From Motilimonas cestriensis (GTDB lineage: Bacteria; Pseudomonadota; Gammaproteobacteria; Enterobacterales; CBDFNC01): a stretch of 64,000 nt of DNA. A program made the translations under genes and the position numbers. This document shows, piece after piece, positions 53,980 to 63,306 of this stretch. Where the stretch lies: assembly GCF_021295315.1 (NCBI RefSeq), contig NZ_JAIMJA010000008.1:62001-126000 (forward strand), read 5' to 3'. The notes beneath the pieces are model-generated. The model saw only the letters and a list, made by a program, of their open reading frames with translations, had not been told where the DNA came from and did no database searches. Numbering within the stretch: position 1 is the first letter of the stretch; every line of letters begins with the position of its first letter.

Positions 53980-55646
53980 GCTTTACGCTCCTCAATTAAA
54001 TCTTTGTTAGCTGCGCCCGGTGGTACCATGGGGAATACCATTTCATCTTCTGAGATTGGCACGTTAATCAGTACGGGCCCAGGGGTGTTTAATGCTTCGG
54101 TTAACATGGCTAACGGATCGGTCGCTTTGCCTAAATCAAAACCATTTGCGCCCATGGCTTGCGCCATTAAGGCAAAATCAGCGGTACGTTTGTTATTCAC
54201 TGCGGCAAAATTCTCTTGGTAGAACAAAGCTTGTTGCTGGCGAACTAGGCCAAGGCGTGAGTTGTTAATTACCACTACCTTTACGTTTAAGTTGTGCTCT
54301 ACTGCCGTGTCAATTTCTTGAATGTTCATCATGATGCTGCCATCGCCACTGATACATAGTGCCATGCGTTCAGGATCCGCTAGGGCAGCGCCAATCGCGG
54401 CTGGTAGGCCATATCCCATCGTGCCTAGGCCACCAGAGCTGCTCCACTGGCGATCGCGTACAAACGGATACACTTGTGCGGTCCACATTTGATGTTGGCC
54501 CACATCCGTATGGACGTTGGTGTTGTCACCGACAATTTCTGCCACTGTTTTGATCAGGCTGTAAGGGTTAGATAAGTCTTGTTTAGTTGGCAGTGGAATA
54601 CCATGGTTTTCATTTAACCACTTGATCCGGCTAACCCATTCTATACGCTGTTGTGGCTCGCAGTTAGTAAGCAGTGCTTTAATGCAAGCGCCAACGTCAG
54701 CATGAACGGCAAGAGTGGGAGTTTTTAGTTTACCGATTTCACTGCGGTCAATTTCAATGTGTAACACGGCGGCTTGTGGACAGAACTCACTGATTTTTCC
54801 GGTGGCGCGATCGTCAAAACGCACGCCGGCACCAATTAGTAAATCACATTCTTCAAGGGCGATGTTGTTGCCTTTTGAACCGTGCATACCCAGCATGCCA
54901 AGGTGTAATTCATGACCGTGGGGGAATACACTTAAACCTAAGAATGTGGATACGGCAGGGATGTTGAGTTTTTCAGCTAGCGCTACTAAGGCTTCGCTGC
55001 TGTTTGATTGGATCACGCCGGCACCTACCATCAGCATTGGACGTTCTGCTTTAGCGATCATGGCTTCCATTTCTTTTAGCTGGGCTAAAGTGGGCTGTGG
55101 TAAAGGCATGGCTTCGCCTGGAGCTGGAAATTCATCAATTTCGATGATTTGGTTTTGCACGTCTTTTGGAATGTCGATCGCAACCGGTCCCGGGCGGCCT
55201 GAAGTAGCAATGCGAAAGGCTGCTGGGATCACTTCTAACAATTCTTCAGCAGAGCGCACTAGCCAGTTATGTTTGGTAATAGGCGCCATTAAGCCAAAGG
55301 TGTCAATCTCTTGAAAGGCATCGGTGCCTAACATGCTACTTGGCACTTGACCGGTAATTGCAATAACCGGAATAGAATCTAAGTGAGCATCAGCGATGGC
55401 GGTGACTAAGTTAGTGGCACCAGGACCTGAGCTAGCAAAACAAACAGCCGCTTTGCCTGATACGCGTGCCATGCCTTCGGCAATAAAGCCTGCACCTTGT
55501 TCATGGCGGGTTAACACGTGCTTAATGTTACTCCCGGGTAGTGCATCATAGAGTGGCAGAGCTGCACCGCCGGGAAGTCCGGCAATTTGCGTAATGCCTT
55601 GACGTTCTAATAGTTTTATTACGAGCTGTGCGCCGCTGATCTTCAT
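53976..55646 (-). CDS. ilvB: Acetolactate synthase large subunit, IlvB type
   Basis: A 556-residue ThDP enzyme that condenses pyruvate to acetolactate (valine/leucine pathway) or with 2-oxobutyrate (isoleucine). Catalytic Glu49 lies in TRHEQGAGFIAEGMA, and the ThDP-magnesium motif is GDGSIMMN with the later INNSRLG. FAD-binding and central domains are complete. The partner IlvN and the valine-rich leader upstream mark it as the IlvBN isozyme. Transcription attenuates at a hairpin just before it. Confidence 0.95.
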   Translation of the reverse strand: MKISGAQLVIKLLERQGITQIAGLPGGAALPLYDALPGSNIKHVLTRHEQGAGFIAEGMARVSGKAAVCFASSGPGATNLVTAIADAHLDSIPVIAITGQVPSSMLGTDAFQEIDTFGLMAPITKHNWLVRSAEELLEVIPAAFRIATSGRPGPVAIDIPKDVQNQIIEIDEFPAPGEAMPLPQPTLAQLKEMEAMIAKAERPMLMVGAGVIQSNSSEALVALAEKLNIPAVSTFLGLSVFPHGHELHLGMLGMHGSKGNNIALEECDLLIGAGVRFDDRATGKISEFCPQAAVLHIEIDRSEIGKLKTPTLAVHADVGACIKALLTNCEPQQRIEWVSRIKWLNENHGIPLPTKQDLSNPYSLIKTVAEIVGDNTNVHTDVGQHQMWTAQVYPFVRDRQWSSSGGLGTMGYGLPAAIGAALADPERMALCISGDGSIMMNIQEIDTAVEHNLNVKVVVINNSRLGLVRQQQALFYQENFAAVNNKRTADFALMAQAMGANGFDLGKATDPLAMLTEALNTPGPVLINVPISEDEMVFPMVPPGAANKDLIEERKA

Positions 55647-55681
55647 CTGTTGCCTCTCTTGCTATCAATTCTTTATGGCAT

Positions 55682-55717
55682 AAAAAAACCCCCTTGGGCC
55701 TGCGCCGAAGGGGGTTT
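55682..55717 (-). terminator. Transcription attenuator of ilvBN
   Basis: On the minus strand AAACCCCCTT and AAGGGGGTTT form a 10-bp stem followed by a run of T, between the leader peptide and ilvB (36 bp before it). It terminates transcription unless the ribosome stalls in the leader. Confidence 0.9.
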
Positions 55718-55733
55718 AAATTGTTAAAACCCG

Positions 55734-55823
55734 CTACGGCAAAATGCTAACCACGACGACAACCACGACGCTAACGACGTGTTGTAGAGTGTTGATTAGG
55801 TTTGCTGTGATAGCCAGTTTCAT
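55734..55823 (-). CDS. ivbL: ilvBN leader peptide, valine-rich
   Basis: A 29-residue peptide found by reading the minus strand: MKLAITANLINTLQHVVS, then seven consecutive Val codons, S, I, L, P and a stop. AAGGA precedes the ATG. The Val codons, with Leu and Ile codons around them, sense charged tRNA levels as in E. coli IvbL. It lies just upstream of the attenuator hairpin. Too short for automated gene calling. Confidence 0.88.
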   Translation of the reverse strand: MKLAITANLINTLQHVVSVVVVVVVSILP

Positions 55824-56063
55824 TGTTTTTTTCCTTACGAATATGCCAATAAAGTTAACAAAGGAATAACGTTGGCGCAAACGTCCTGCGAGAAGATTTA
55901 AGTGAAAACAGTTTTTTGCTTAGTTTTTCTTGCTGTTAAAGATAAGTTAGCAGAGTATTAAACTGCTATTTTCTTTTCAGGTAGTGTCTTACTTGACTCA
56001 TTTAAACAAAAGCAGCGGATCTGTTCTTTTTTTCTCTTGCCTTAAAATTGTGAGCAAAACGAA

Positions 56064-56711
56064 TTATTCAGGCTTGATCTTAGCGACAGTTTCCAACGCG
56101 CTATTAAGCTGAAACAGCCATAGTTTTTGCTCAATGGCATCAAGGGTATCCAGTGTTAGCTCAGTTTGATTCAGGATCAATTGGTTGGGTTTGATTTCAA
56201 CAATCTGTTGGCTGGCTAGCATTTCACGAGTTTGTAAGTAGTCGGCTTTTACTTGGGTTGGTAAGTTGAGTTGTTTTATGCGCCAGCGCCCTGATTCTCT
56301 TACTAATTGAACCAGCCCGGAGAGATAGTGGGAGTTTGTTTCGCCATCATCTTGGCTGATCGAAGAAAGTTTAACACCCACGGTAACCTCGTTTGCTGCG
56401 AAATAGGGAAACCAATATGATTCTTGTTTTGCTTCAATTAGATACGCTTGGTTCATCGCTAGATTAAAGTGCTTCTGTAGCGCGGTTTCTAAGGCAAAAA
56501 AGTGTTCGAAACCTTGGTCCATATCCATGTTGTTTTGGCTTAGGTAATGCTCAACTTGGTTGTATTTCATGCTGGCAATTGCATTAAAATAATCTTTGGT
56601 TACCTGCTCTGAACGGGCGTTTTCGCCTAATATACTGGCGCTGAGTAGCAAGCTTAAAATGACCAAAGCGATGACAATCAATGGTGATGGTAGTTTTTTA
56701 TTTTTAGTCAT
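56064..56711 (-). CDS. Membrane-anchored protein of unknown function
   Basis: A 215-residue protein with one N-terminal membrane segment (PLIVIALVILSLLLSASILG) and a periplasmic part with an NTF2-like pattern (TKDYFNAIASMKYNQVEHYL, then ESGRWRIKQLNLP). The family could not be named. The upstream gap 55824-56063 holds the ilvBN promoter region, which I could not resolve in detail. Confidence 0.6.
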   Translation of the reverse strand: MTKNKKLPSPLIVIALVILSLLLSASILGENARSEQVTKDYFNAIASMKYNQVEHYLSQNNMDMDQGFEHFFALETALQKHFNLAMNQAYLIEAKQESYWFPYFAANEVTVGVKLSSISQDDGETNSHYLSGLVQLVRESGRWRIKQLNLPTQVKADYLQTREMLASQQIVEIKPNQLILNQTELTLDTLDAIEQKLWLFQLNSALETVAKIKPE

Positions 56712-56798
56712 GAATCGTAATTCTCGCGGTCAATTTTTACGGCAAATTAGCACTTCTGTGCCATAGGTACAATATAGGAGAGTTAAGGTGGACTTCAC

Positions 56799-57359
56799 TT
56801 AGTTGTGTTGGTGGTTGATTAAGGCGTATAGCTTATGATCTTGCCATTGCCCTGCAATTTTTAAGTATTTTTTTGCTAACCCTTCATATTCAAAGCCAAG
56901 TTTTAATAGTAAACGTTCACTTCGGCTGTTGTCTAGTTTATGCGCGGCCATGATTCGGTGCAGGTTTTGCTGTTCAAACATGTAATTAATGCAAGTCTGG
57001 CAGATAGCTTGCATTTTTCCTTGCCCTTGATGGGCTTGGTCGATGGAGTAACCTAAGTAGCAAGCTTGAAATACGCCCCGCATAACGGCAGAAAAGTTAA
57101 TGCTTGCTATCATGTCGCCACTTTTTTCATCGATAGCGGCGAAATGAAAGGCATTTCCTTGTCGCCAATTTTCTTGGTTAACTTGGAGCACTTTTTGCCA
57201 TGTTCCTAGTTCAAAGAAGTTTTCGCTGCGGCTTGGATCCCAAGGGGCAAGATGGCGCCTATTTCTCACCTGATAGGCGTGAATTAAGTGAGCGTCTTCA
57301 ATAGCTAAAGGGGTGATTAAGCAATTTGCCGCGCTTAAGATTACTCGGTTGTTCTGCAT
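56799..57359 (-). CDS. RimJ-like GNAT N-acetyltransferase
   Basis: A 186-residue protein with the RimJ/RimL layout: LAPWDPSRSENFF, the acetyl-CoA loop GYSIDQAHQGQGKMQ and MAAHKLDNSRSERLLLKLGFEYEG. It resembles alanine acetyltransferases acting on ribosomal or other N-termini. Specific substrate unknown. Located between an unknown membrane protein and a LysR regulator. Confidence 0.88.
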   Translation of the reverse strand: MQNNRVILSAANCLITPLAIEDAHLIHAYQVRNRRHLAPWDPSRSENFFELGTWQKVLQVNQENWRQGNAFHFAAIDEKSGDMIASINFSAVMRGVFQACYLGYSIDQAHQGQGKMQAICQTCINYMFEQQNLHRIMAAHKLDNSRSERLLLKLGFEYEGLAKKYLKIAGQWQDHKLYALINHQHN

Positions 57360-57430
57360 GAAAATTGACTTTAATAACGAAAACCATGGCTATATTACCA
57401 GTTTATTTCAAGCAGCGCAGTTCACTTACA

Positions 57431-58324
57431 CTATGCGGAGACGGCGCTGAGCTTATTGGGTTGCGAGCAACTTAGCAGCACTTCTCTTAGCCATTGGTGG
57501 CTGTTATCGTGTTTACGCAGGGCTAACCAAGTGAGGTAAACATCAAGATGCTTTTTGCTAAAGGGGGTATATTGCCAGTTAATCAAGCGCTTGGCTTCGC
57601 TGTTATCGAGACAGGATTTAGGGATGATGGTGAGTACATTCGTTTGCGCAACCAGAGATAACGCTGCTTGGTACGAGTTGACTTGGTATTTTACTTTCAT
57701 TTTTTCATCGTTATTAAGCCCTATCTCTGGGTCAACGATAGCAAAGTCTTCTGCTAATATCGCCGCCAAGCTCATCCCTTGTTGCATTCTCGGATGAGCG
57801 CAATTGTAAGCTAAGATAAAAGGTTCGGCTGTTAACTGCTCACTGTATAATTCATCGCCTTGATATTGCTGGGTACCAATAAGGAAGTCTAAGCGATTAT
57901 ATTTAAGCGCATCTAAGTCCATTTGGTATTGATTTTTTAGTCGAATATTAGGCGAGACTTGATGGAGGTGAGCTAATACCTTGGTCAGTAATAATGACTC
58001 TAAAGCGGGTTGCATTGCTAAGTTGAAATCCAGGGCGACCTGATTTTCGCTGTTATCATCTTGTGGTAGGGCGTGACCAATTGTTTTTAGCGCGTCATTA
58101 ATCGGCTGATACAAGCTTTTTGCTAATGTTGTTGGCTGCATCAGGCCACCACTGCGATAGAATAAATCATCGTTAAACTTTTTGCGCAGGCGGTTTAACC
58201 CCAAGCTCATGGCTGGCTGTGACATATTCAATTTTTTGGCTGCTTTTGAAACGTTTTGCTGCTCCATTACCGTGACAAATAATGTCAGTAAGTTCAGATC
58301 CAAATTACGAAGTTGTAGCTGCAT
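57431..58324 (-). CDS. LysR-family transcriptional regulator
   Basis: A 297-residue protein with an N-terminal helix-turn-helix (LLTLFVTVMEQQNVSKAAKKL and QPAMSLGLNRLRKKF) and a substrate-binding domain. No target gene is adjacent except the GNAT gene, 71 bp downstream on the same strand, and dnaB, divergent. The ligand is unknown. Confidence 0.9.
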   Translation of the reverse strand: MQLQLRNLDLNLLTLFVTVMEQQNVSKAAKKLNMSQPAMSLGLNRLRKKFNDDLFYRSGGLMQPTTLAKSLYQPINDALKTIGHALPQDDNSENQVALDFNLAMQPALESLLLTKVLAHLHQVSPNIRLKNQYQMDLDALKYNRLDFLIGTQQYQGDELYSEQLTAEPFILAYNCAHPRMQQGMSLAAILAEDFAIVDPEIGLNNDEKMKVKYQVNSYQAALSLVAQTNVLTIIPKSCLDNSEAKRLINWQYTPFSKKHLDVYLTWLALRKHDNSHQWLREVLLSCSQPNKLSAVSA

Positions 58325-58596
58325 AGTTAAGCCTTATCACAATAGGTAAGAGTTTGAATATTCCTTTACGCGAAAAATAGTGGCCATTCCTTGTCGGTAT
58401 GGTGTTAGCGTATCCTTGTGCAGCTGAACCTAAGCTGAATAGCTATACGACAAATAAATTAATAACGGCGAGATAATTAACCCTAGTTACTTTGCTTACC
58501 AGCAGTGAATAAATACACAGAAGATGACTAGCATGCTTTCATCCTTAGCGCTTTTTTTAGATAATGCAGTTCCTCAATAATGGCCTTGATCGAATT

Positions 58597-60021
58597 ATGA
58601 CAAAATCACGCACCCCTTTTGAAAAAAACAAATTTGATAGAAAATCCAGCGGCCAAGCTCAGGTTGACTCTCTTAAAGTCCCGCCTCACTCATTTGAAGC
58701 CGAGCAATCAGTGCTTGGTGGCGTTATGCTAGATAACCAAGCTTGGGATCGTGTGGCCGAGGCGGTGGTGGACAAAGACTTTTATTCGAGGCCCCACCGG
58801 CTTATTTTTCAAGCCATGGAAAAATTAACCAATGCCAGTATGCCAATTGACTTGATCACGGTGTCAGAGCTGCTGGAGCGTGATCAGCAGCTAGATAACG
58901 TGGGTGGGTTCGCATATCTAGCCGAGATAGCTAAGAACACGCCCAGTGCGGCCAATATCTCAGCGTATGCCCATATTGTGCGTGAGCGCGCGGTGGTTCG
59001 TGAGCTGATTGGTGTAGCCAATGAAATTGCAGAAGCGGGTTATGACCCAGAAGGGCGGGGCAGTGATGAGCTGCTCGATTTTGCGGAAAGTAAGGTATTT
59101 AAAATTGCCGAATCAAGGGCCAATGAAAGTGAAGGCCCGCAAGGCATCAACAGTATCCTAGAAAAAACCGTCGATAAAATAGAAGAGCTGTTCAAAAACC
59201 CACAAGACGGGGTAACAGGTGTTTCAAGTGGCTATGCGGATTTAGACAAAATGACCGCTGGCTTTCAATCTTCTGATTTGATTATTGTCGCGGCCCGTCC
59301 GTCGATGGGTAAAACTACTTTTGCCATGAACTTGGCAGAGCATGCGGCAATGACCCAAGATAAACCTGCTATTATTTTCTCGTTAGAGATGCCCTCTGAA
59401 CAAATTATGATGCGTATGTTGGCATCACTGGGTCGTATTAACCAAGGTAGCATTCGTACTGGTCAGCTCAATGATGATGACTGGGCGCGTTTATCGGGCA
59501 CCATGGGCTTGTTACTTGAAAAGTGTAATATGTTCGTTGATGACAGCTCAGGCTTAACCCCTACCGAATTACGTTCACGGGCGCGGCGTATTGCAAAAGA
59601 TCATGGAGGTGTCTCGATGATCATGGTGGATTACCTGCAATTAATGCGAGTTCCCTCATTAAGCGATAACCGTACTTTGGAAATTGCTGAAATATCGAAA
59701 TCATTAAAAGCATTAGCGAAAGAGTTAAAGTGTCCCGTTATAGCCCTTTCTCAGCTCAACCGTAGTTTGGAGCAACGTGCTGATAAGCGACCGATTAACT
59801 CGGATCTCCGTGAATCAGGCTCGATTGAGCAGGATGCCGACTTAATTATGTTTATTTATCGTGATGAAGTTTATAACGAAGACAGCGCCGAAAAAGGCGT
59901 GGCGGAAATCATTATTGGTAAACAACGTAATGGTCCGATTGGTAAGGTACGATTAACTTTCCAAGGGCAATTTTCTCGTTTTGATAATTATGCTGGTCCC
60001 GCCTTTGATGATGACTATTAA
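58597..60021 (+). CDS. dnaB: Replicative DNA helicase DnaB
   Basis: The protein has 474 residues from ATG 58597; an ATG at 58564 is open in frame. An N-terminal domain (VPPHSFEAEQSVLGGVMLD) is followed by the RecA-like domain with Walker A ARPSMGKTTFAMN, Walker B MIMVDYLQLMR and QLNRSLEQRADKRP. It is the ring helicase of the replisome. alr follows by 57 bp, as in E. coli. No clear ribosome site is visible at either start. Confidence 0.97.
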   Translation: MTKSRTPFEKNKFDRKSSGQAQVDSLKVPPHSFEAEQSVLGGVMLDNQAWDRVAEAVVDKDFYSRPHRLIFQAMEKLTNASMPIDLITVSELLERDQQLDNVGGFAYLAEIAKNTPSAANISAYAHIVRERAVVRELIGVANEIAEAGYDPEGRGSDELLDFAESKVFKIAESRANESEGPQGINSILEKTVDKIEELFKNPQDGVTGVSSGYADLDKMTAGFQSSDLIIVAARPSMGKTTFAMNLAEHAAMTQDKPAIIFSLEMPSEQIMMRMLASLGRINQGSIRTGQLNDDDWARLSGTMGLLLEKCNMFVDDSSGLTPTELRSRARRIAKDHGGVSMIMVDYLQLMRVPSLSDNRTLEIAEISKSLKALAKELKCPVIALSQLNRSLEQRADKRPINSDLRESGSIEQDADLIMFIYRDEVYNEDSAEKGVAEIIIGKQRNGPIGKVRLTFQGQFSRFDNYAGPAFDDDY

Positions 60022-60078
60022 GCTAAATAGGCTACCCCTCTCTTTAAAATGGCTGGTTAATAGCAACAGGATAAAAAA

Positions 60079-61155
60079 ATGAAAGCGGCGACTGCAGTAA
60101 TTGACCTTTGTGCTTTACGTGACAATTTGGCGCAGCTGAAAAAAATGGCTCCCCATGCCAAGGTGTTGGCCGTGGTAAAGGCGAATGCCTATGGCCATGG
60201 TTTAGTACAAATTGCCCATGCCGTTGCTAATGCAGATGCTTTTGGTGTGGCGCGTATTGAAGAAGCGTTAGCGCTGCGCTCGGGCGGAATCGTTAAGCCT
60301 ATCGTTTTATTAGAAGGCTTTTTCAATGCCAGTGATTTACCTGTGCTGGTGGCGAATAATATTCAAACCGCGGTACATAATGACGAGCAGTTAACGGCTT
60401 TAGAGCAAGCTGAATTGGAATCACCGGTCAAGGTTTGGTTGAAAATTGATACTGGGATGCACCGATTAGGTGTGCATCCGGAAGAGTTTGAGGCCAGCTT
60501 ATCGCGTTTAAGTCACTGCGCTCAAGTATCACAACCGGTTAATGTGATGACGCATTTTAGCTGTGCCGATGAACTTGAAAGACCAGAAACCAATAAGCAA
60601 ATCGCTTTATTTAATAAGTTAACTCAAGAAATTGTGGGTTATAAGTCGATGGCAAATTCGGCTGGCGTGATGGCTTGGCCAAAAGCCCATAGCGATTTGA
60701 TCCGCCCCGGTATCGCCTTATATGGCGTATCGCCCTTTGATCAAGGCGATGCTAGCGCTTATGGCTTGCGCCCAGTGATGACATTAACATCAAGCCTTAT
60801 TGCGGTGCGCCATCATCAAGCTGGCGAACCCGTTGGCTATGGTGGCATCTGGCGCGCAGAGCAAGACACTAAACTTGGCGTGGTAGCAATTGGTTATGGT
60901 GACGGTTACCCAAGAAATGCCCCTGCGGGCACGCCTGTTTGGGTTAATGGTCGAATTGTTCCTGTGGTAGGGCGTGTTTCCATGGATATGCTTACTGTGG
61001 ATTTAGGGCCGAATGCGCAAGACAAAATGGGTGATGAAGTTATTTTATGGGGCGATGTATTACCTGTAGAAAGAGTCGCTCGTGCCATTGGCACTATCGC
61101 TTATGAACTTGTTACTAAGCTTACCCCGCGGGTATCGCTCAGTTTTAAAGGATAA
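60079..61155 (+). CDS. alr: Alanine racemase
   Basis: A 358-residue PLP enzyme with the cofactor Lys34 in [10 protein letters not shown] and the second catalytic Tyr in [10 protein letters not shown], plus [13 protein letters not shown]. It makes D-alanine for peptidoglycan. Second gene after dnaB. Confidence 0.97.
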   Translation: MKAATAVIDLCALRDNLAQLKKMAPHAKVLAVVKANAYGHGLVQIAHAVANADAFGVARIEEALALRSGGIVKPIVLLEGFFNASDLPVLVANNIQTAVHNDEQLTALEQAELESPVKVWLKIDTGMHRLGVHPEEFEASLSRLSHCAQVSQPVNVMTHFSCADELERPETNKQIALFNKLTQEIVGYKSMANSAGVMAWPKAHSDLIRPGIALYGVSPFDQGDASAYGLRPVMTLTSSLIAVRHHQAGEPVGYGGIWRAEQDTKLGVVAIGYGDGYPRNAPAGTPVWVNGRIVPVVGRVSMDMLTVDLGPNAQDKMGDEVILWGDVLPVERVARAIGTIAYELVTKLTPRVSLSFKG

Positions 61156-61375
61156 TTTCAGCGCAATCGGCAAAGGTGAGCTAAATTTGATATGGCTATT
61201 GACAGCTAGGTCAAATTTATCGATTATCAATAGTATTAATGACAGTTTAAAGTGATTTTGATAGTTTTTACCTATTGATTTAATTGCTTTAAACGATTCG
61301 CAAAAAGCCCCTGTGTGAGCCATTATTTGCGATGTATTTCATTGATAATCCAAACTTTTCAAAGAGGAAATAAAA

Positions 61376-61978
61376 ATGGTATTAGTAGGAAGAGAAGCAC
61401 CTGATTTTACAGCTGCAGCAGTACTAGGTAATGGCGAGATCGTAGATAGCTTTAACCTAAAAGAATTCACTAAAGGTAAAGCTGCCGTTATCTTCTTTTA
61501 CCCATTGGATTTCACGTTTGTTTGTCCTTCTGAGCTAATCGCTTTCGACAAACGTTTCCAAGATTTCCAAGACAAAGGTGTTGAAGTAATTGGTGTTTCA
61601 ATTGACTCACAGTTCTCTCACAACGCATGGCGTAACACTGCTATTGCAGACGGCGGTATCGGTGCAGTTAAATACCCACTAGTAGCTGACGTTAAACACG
61701 AAATTTGTAAAGCGTACGATGTTGAGCATCCAGAAGCGGGCGTTGCATTCCGTGGCTCTTTCCTTATCGATACTAACGGTGTTGTTCGTCACCAAGTAGT
61801 GAACGACTTACCACTAGGTCGTAACATTGACGAAATGCTACGCATGGTAGACGCATTAAACTTCCACGAAAAACACGGTGAAGTTTGTCCTGCACAATGG
61901 GAAGAAGGTAAAGAAGGTATGCAAGCGTCTCCAGAAGGCGTAGCTAAGTACCTATCTGCACACTCAGACGACCTATAA
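61376..61978 (+). CDS. Typical 2-Cys peroxiredoxin, AhpC/Prx1 type
   Basis: A 200-residue protein with peroxidatic C50 in FYPLDFTFVCPSEL and resolving C171 in HGEVCPAQW. It reduces peroxides with thioredoxin or a similar donor. Codon choice is strikingly of the highly expressed kind. GAGGAAA precedes the ATG. No ahpF or regulator gene is adjacent, but a strong bidirectional terminator follows. Confidence 0.95.
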   Translation: MVLVGREAPDFTAAAVLGNGEIVDSFNLKEFTKGKAAVIFFYPLDFTFVCPSELIAFDKRFQDFQDKGVEVIGVSIDSQFSHNAWRNTAIADGGIGAVKYPLVADVKHEICKAYDVEHPEAGVAFRGSFLIDTNGVVRHQVVNDLPLGRNIDEMLRMVDALNFHEKHGEVCPAQWEEGKEGMQASPEGVAKYLSAHSDDL

Positions 61979-62014
61979 GCTAACATTCGCCAAGTTTGTT
62001 GGCCGTTAGTTAAC

Positions 62015-62045
62015 AAAAAAGCCGCTGTTTTTAGCGGCTTTTTTT
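62015..62045. terminator. Strong terminator after the peroxiredoxin gene
   Basis: A 12-bp stem including GCCGCT and AGCGGC around GTTTTT, with A and T runs on both sides; it can serve both convergent genes. Confidence 0.92.
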
Positions 62046-62104
62046 ATTGCTTAAGCTTTATTAGTTAAGTCCATTATTTAAGTCTGATTGCTGCAGGCGA
62101 ACGG

Positions 62105-62569
62105 CTATTTATCAAAACAAATTTCTAGTGTGGCGTTACCGTATTCGGTAGTGAATGGCATCAATACTTTTTTGCCATCCGTTTTGTGAGAAATGGTGTG
62201 AGCTTTACCAGATACCACGATCGGCGTTGCCATATTGAAATCATAGCCTTTTTCAGCCAGTAAGCGTTTTGCCCCGCCGGTAACCATGTTGGTTATTTCA
62301 CCTACCATATCAGAAACCTCACTGTCGATAGCAGTGGGCGCTTCACCTAGCATACGCTTCATTATCTCAAGTGCCAGCGGCTCGTCAAAACTAATAGAAA
62401 ATGACCCCGTTGTTTCGGGACTCACCATACCAATCAGCCCTGACACATCACCTCGCGCGATATTGTCTTGCTTAAGTTTTGGCTTACCTGGCTTTAGTTC
62501 CAGCTGAGCCATGGTTTGTAATACGTTCATCAAAGAACTGAGAAAAGGGTTTACAAAATCTACATTCAT
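62105..62569 (-). CDS. cheX: CheX-family chemotaxis protein (CheC-like)
   Basis: A 154-residue protein with the CheX/CheC phosphatase signature in DMVGEITNMVTGGAK (the E-x2-N pair) and GSFSISFDEPLALEIM. In chemotaxis these proteins remove phosphate from CheY. It is not in a che cluster here. Confidence 0.9.
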   Translation of the reverse strand: MNVDFVNPFLSSLMNVLQTMAQLELKPGKPKLKQDNIARGDVSGLIGMVSPETTGSFSISFDEPLALEIMKRMLGEAPTAIDSEVSDMVGEITNMVTGGAKRLLAEKGYDFNMATPIVVSGKAHTISHKTDGKKVLMPFTTEYGNATLEICFDK

Positions 62570-62599
62570 ATTTGCGTTCTTATTAATTGGTGTTAATCG

Positions 62600-63052
62600 T
62601 TAAGCTATCTCGTTACTTTGGCAATCACTGCAGTTGCCGTGCGCTTCTAAGGTTGTATTAGTAATACTAAACCCATGAGAAGTCGCTTGCTCAGAAAAAG
62701 CATCATCAATTTTCTCGTCATGTAATTCAATGACTACACCACATTGATCGCATATCAAAAGTTGCATCGGGTGGTGTGTGCCAAAGTGTGGACATAAAAT
62801 ATAAGCATTTATGGATTCAATTTTATGAATAAAACCATGCTCTAGCAGAAAGTCTAGGGCGCGATAGATAGTGGGTGGCTTGGCACTTTTCTCTGTTTCA
62901 CGCAACTTGTCTAGCAAATCATAGGCACTAATTGAGCCTAGCTGCTCAGCCATAATGCTAAACACTTTCTGGCGAATTGGAGTAAATCTTACACTGCGTT
63001 TTTGGCAGATAAGCTCAGCGCGTTTTAGTAACTCTGTGGAGGTATTATGCAT
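62600..63052 (-). CDS. zur: Zinc uptake regulator Zur (Fur family)
   Basis: A 150-residue Fur-family protein most like E. coli Zur: TPIRQKVFSIMAEQLGSISAYDLLDKLRETE, PPTIYRALDFLLEHGF and LCPHFGTHHPMQLLICDQCG, ending HGNCSDCQ. The cysteine pairs form the structural zinc site. It should repress zinc-sparing genes such as rpmE2-rpmJ2 at 21 kb. Confidence 0.93.
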   Translation of the reverse strand: MHNTSTELLKRAELICQKRSVRFTPIRQKVFSIMAEQLGSISAYDLLDKLRETEKSAKPPTIYRALDFLLEHGFIHKIESINAYILCPHFGTHHPMQLLICDQCGVVIELHDEKIDDAFSEQATSHGFSITNTTLEAHGNCSDCQSNEIA

Positions 63053-63306
63053 ATGCTTATTAAGTTGAATAGCTAGATTTAGATACTAACATTATTTTAT
63101 TCCTTATAAAGCACCCACTTGTGTAGACGTTAACTGAGTTGCGTTGATGAATTGCCGAACAGTACAATTTCTCCCTGCTTATATGACTTTTTAAATTTTC
63201 ATTTCACGTTATGGCTATGCTTACAGCTTAGCTTAAAGTTGTAAAACAGCTTGCTATAAGTAAAGGTTGTCATCAAATTTTAGCAATGGCTTGGCTTTAG
63301 TCTAGT

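Noticed and set aside
54946-55314. 122-residue frame opposite ilvB
   Set aside because: Antisense shadow of the conserved acetolactate synthase gene.
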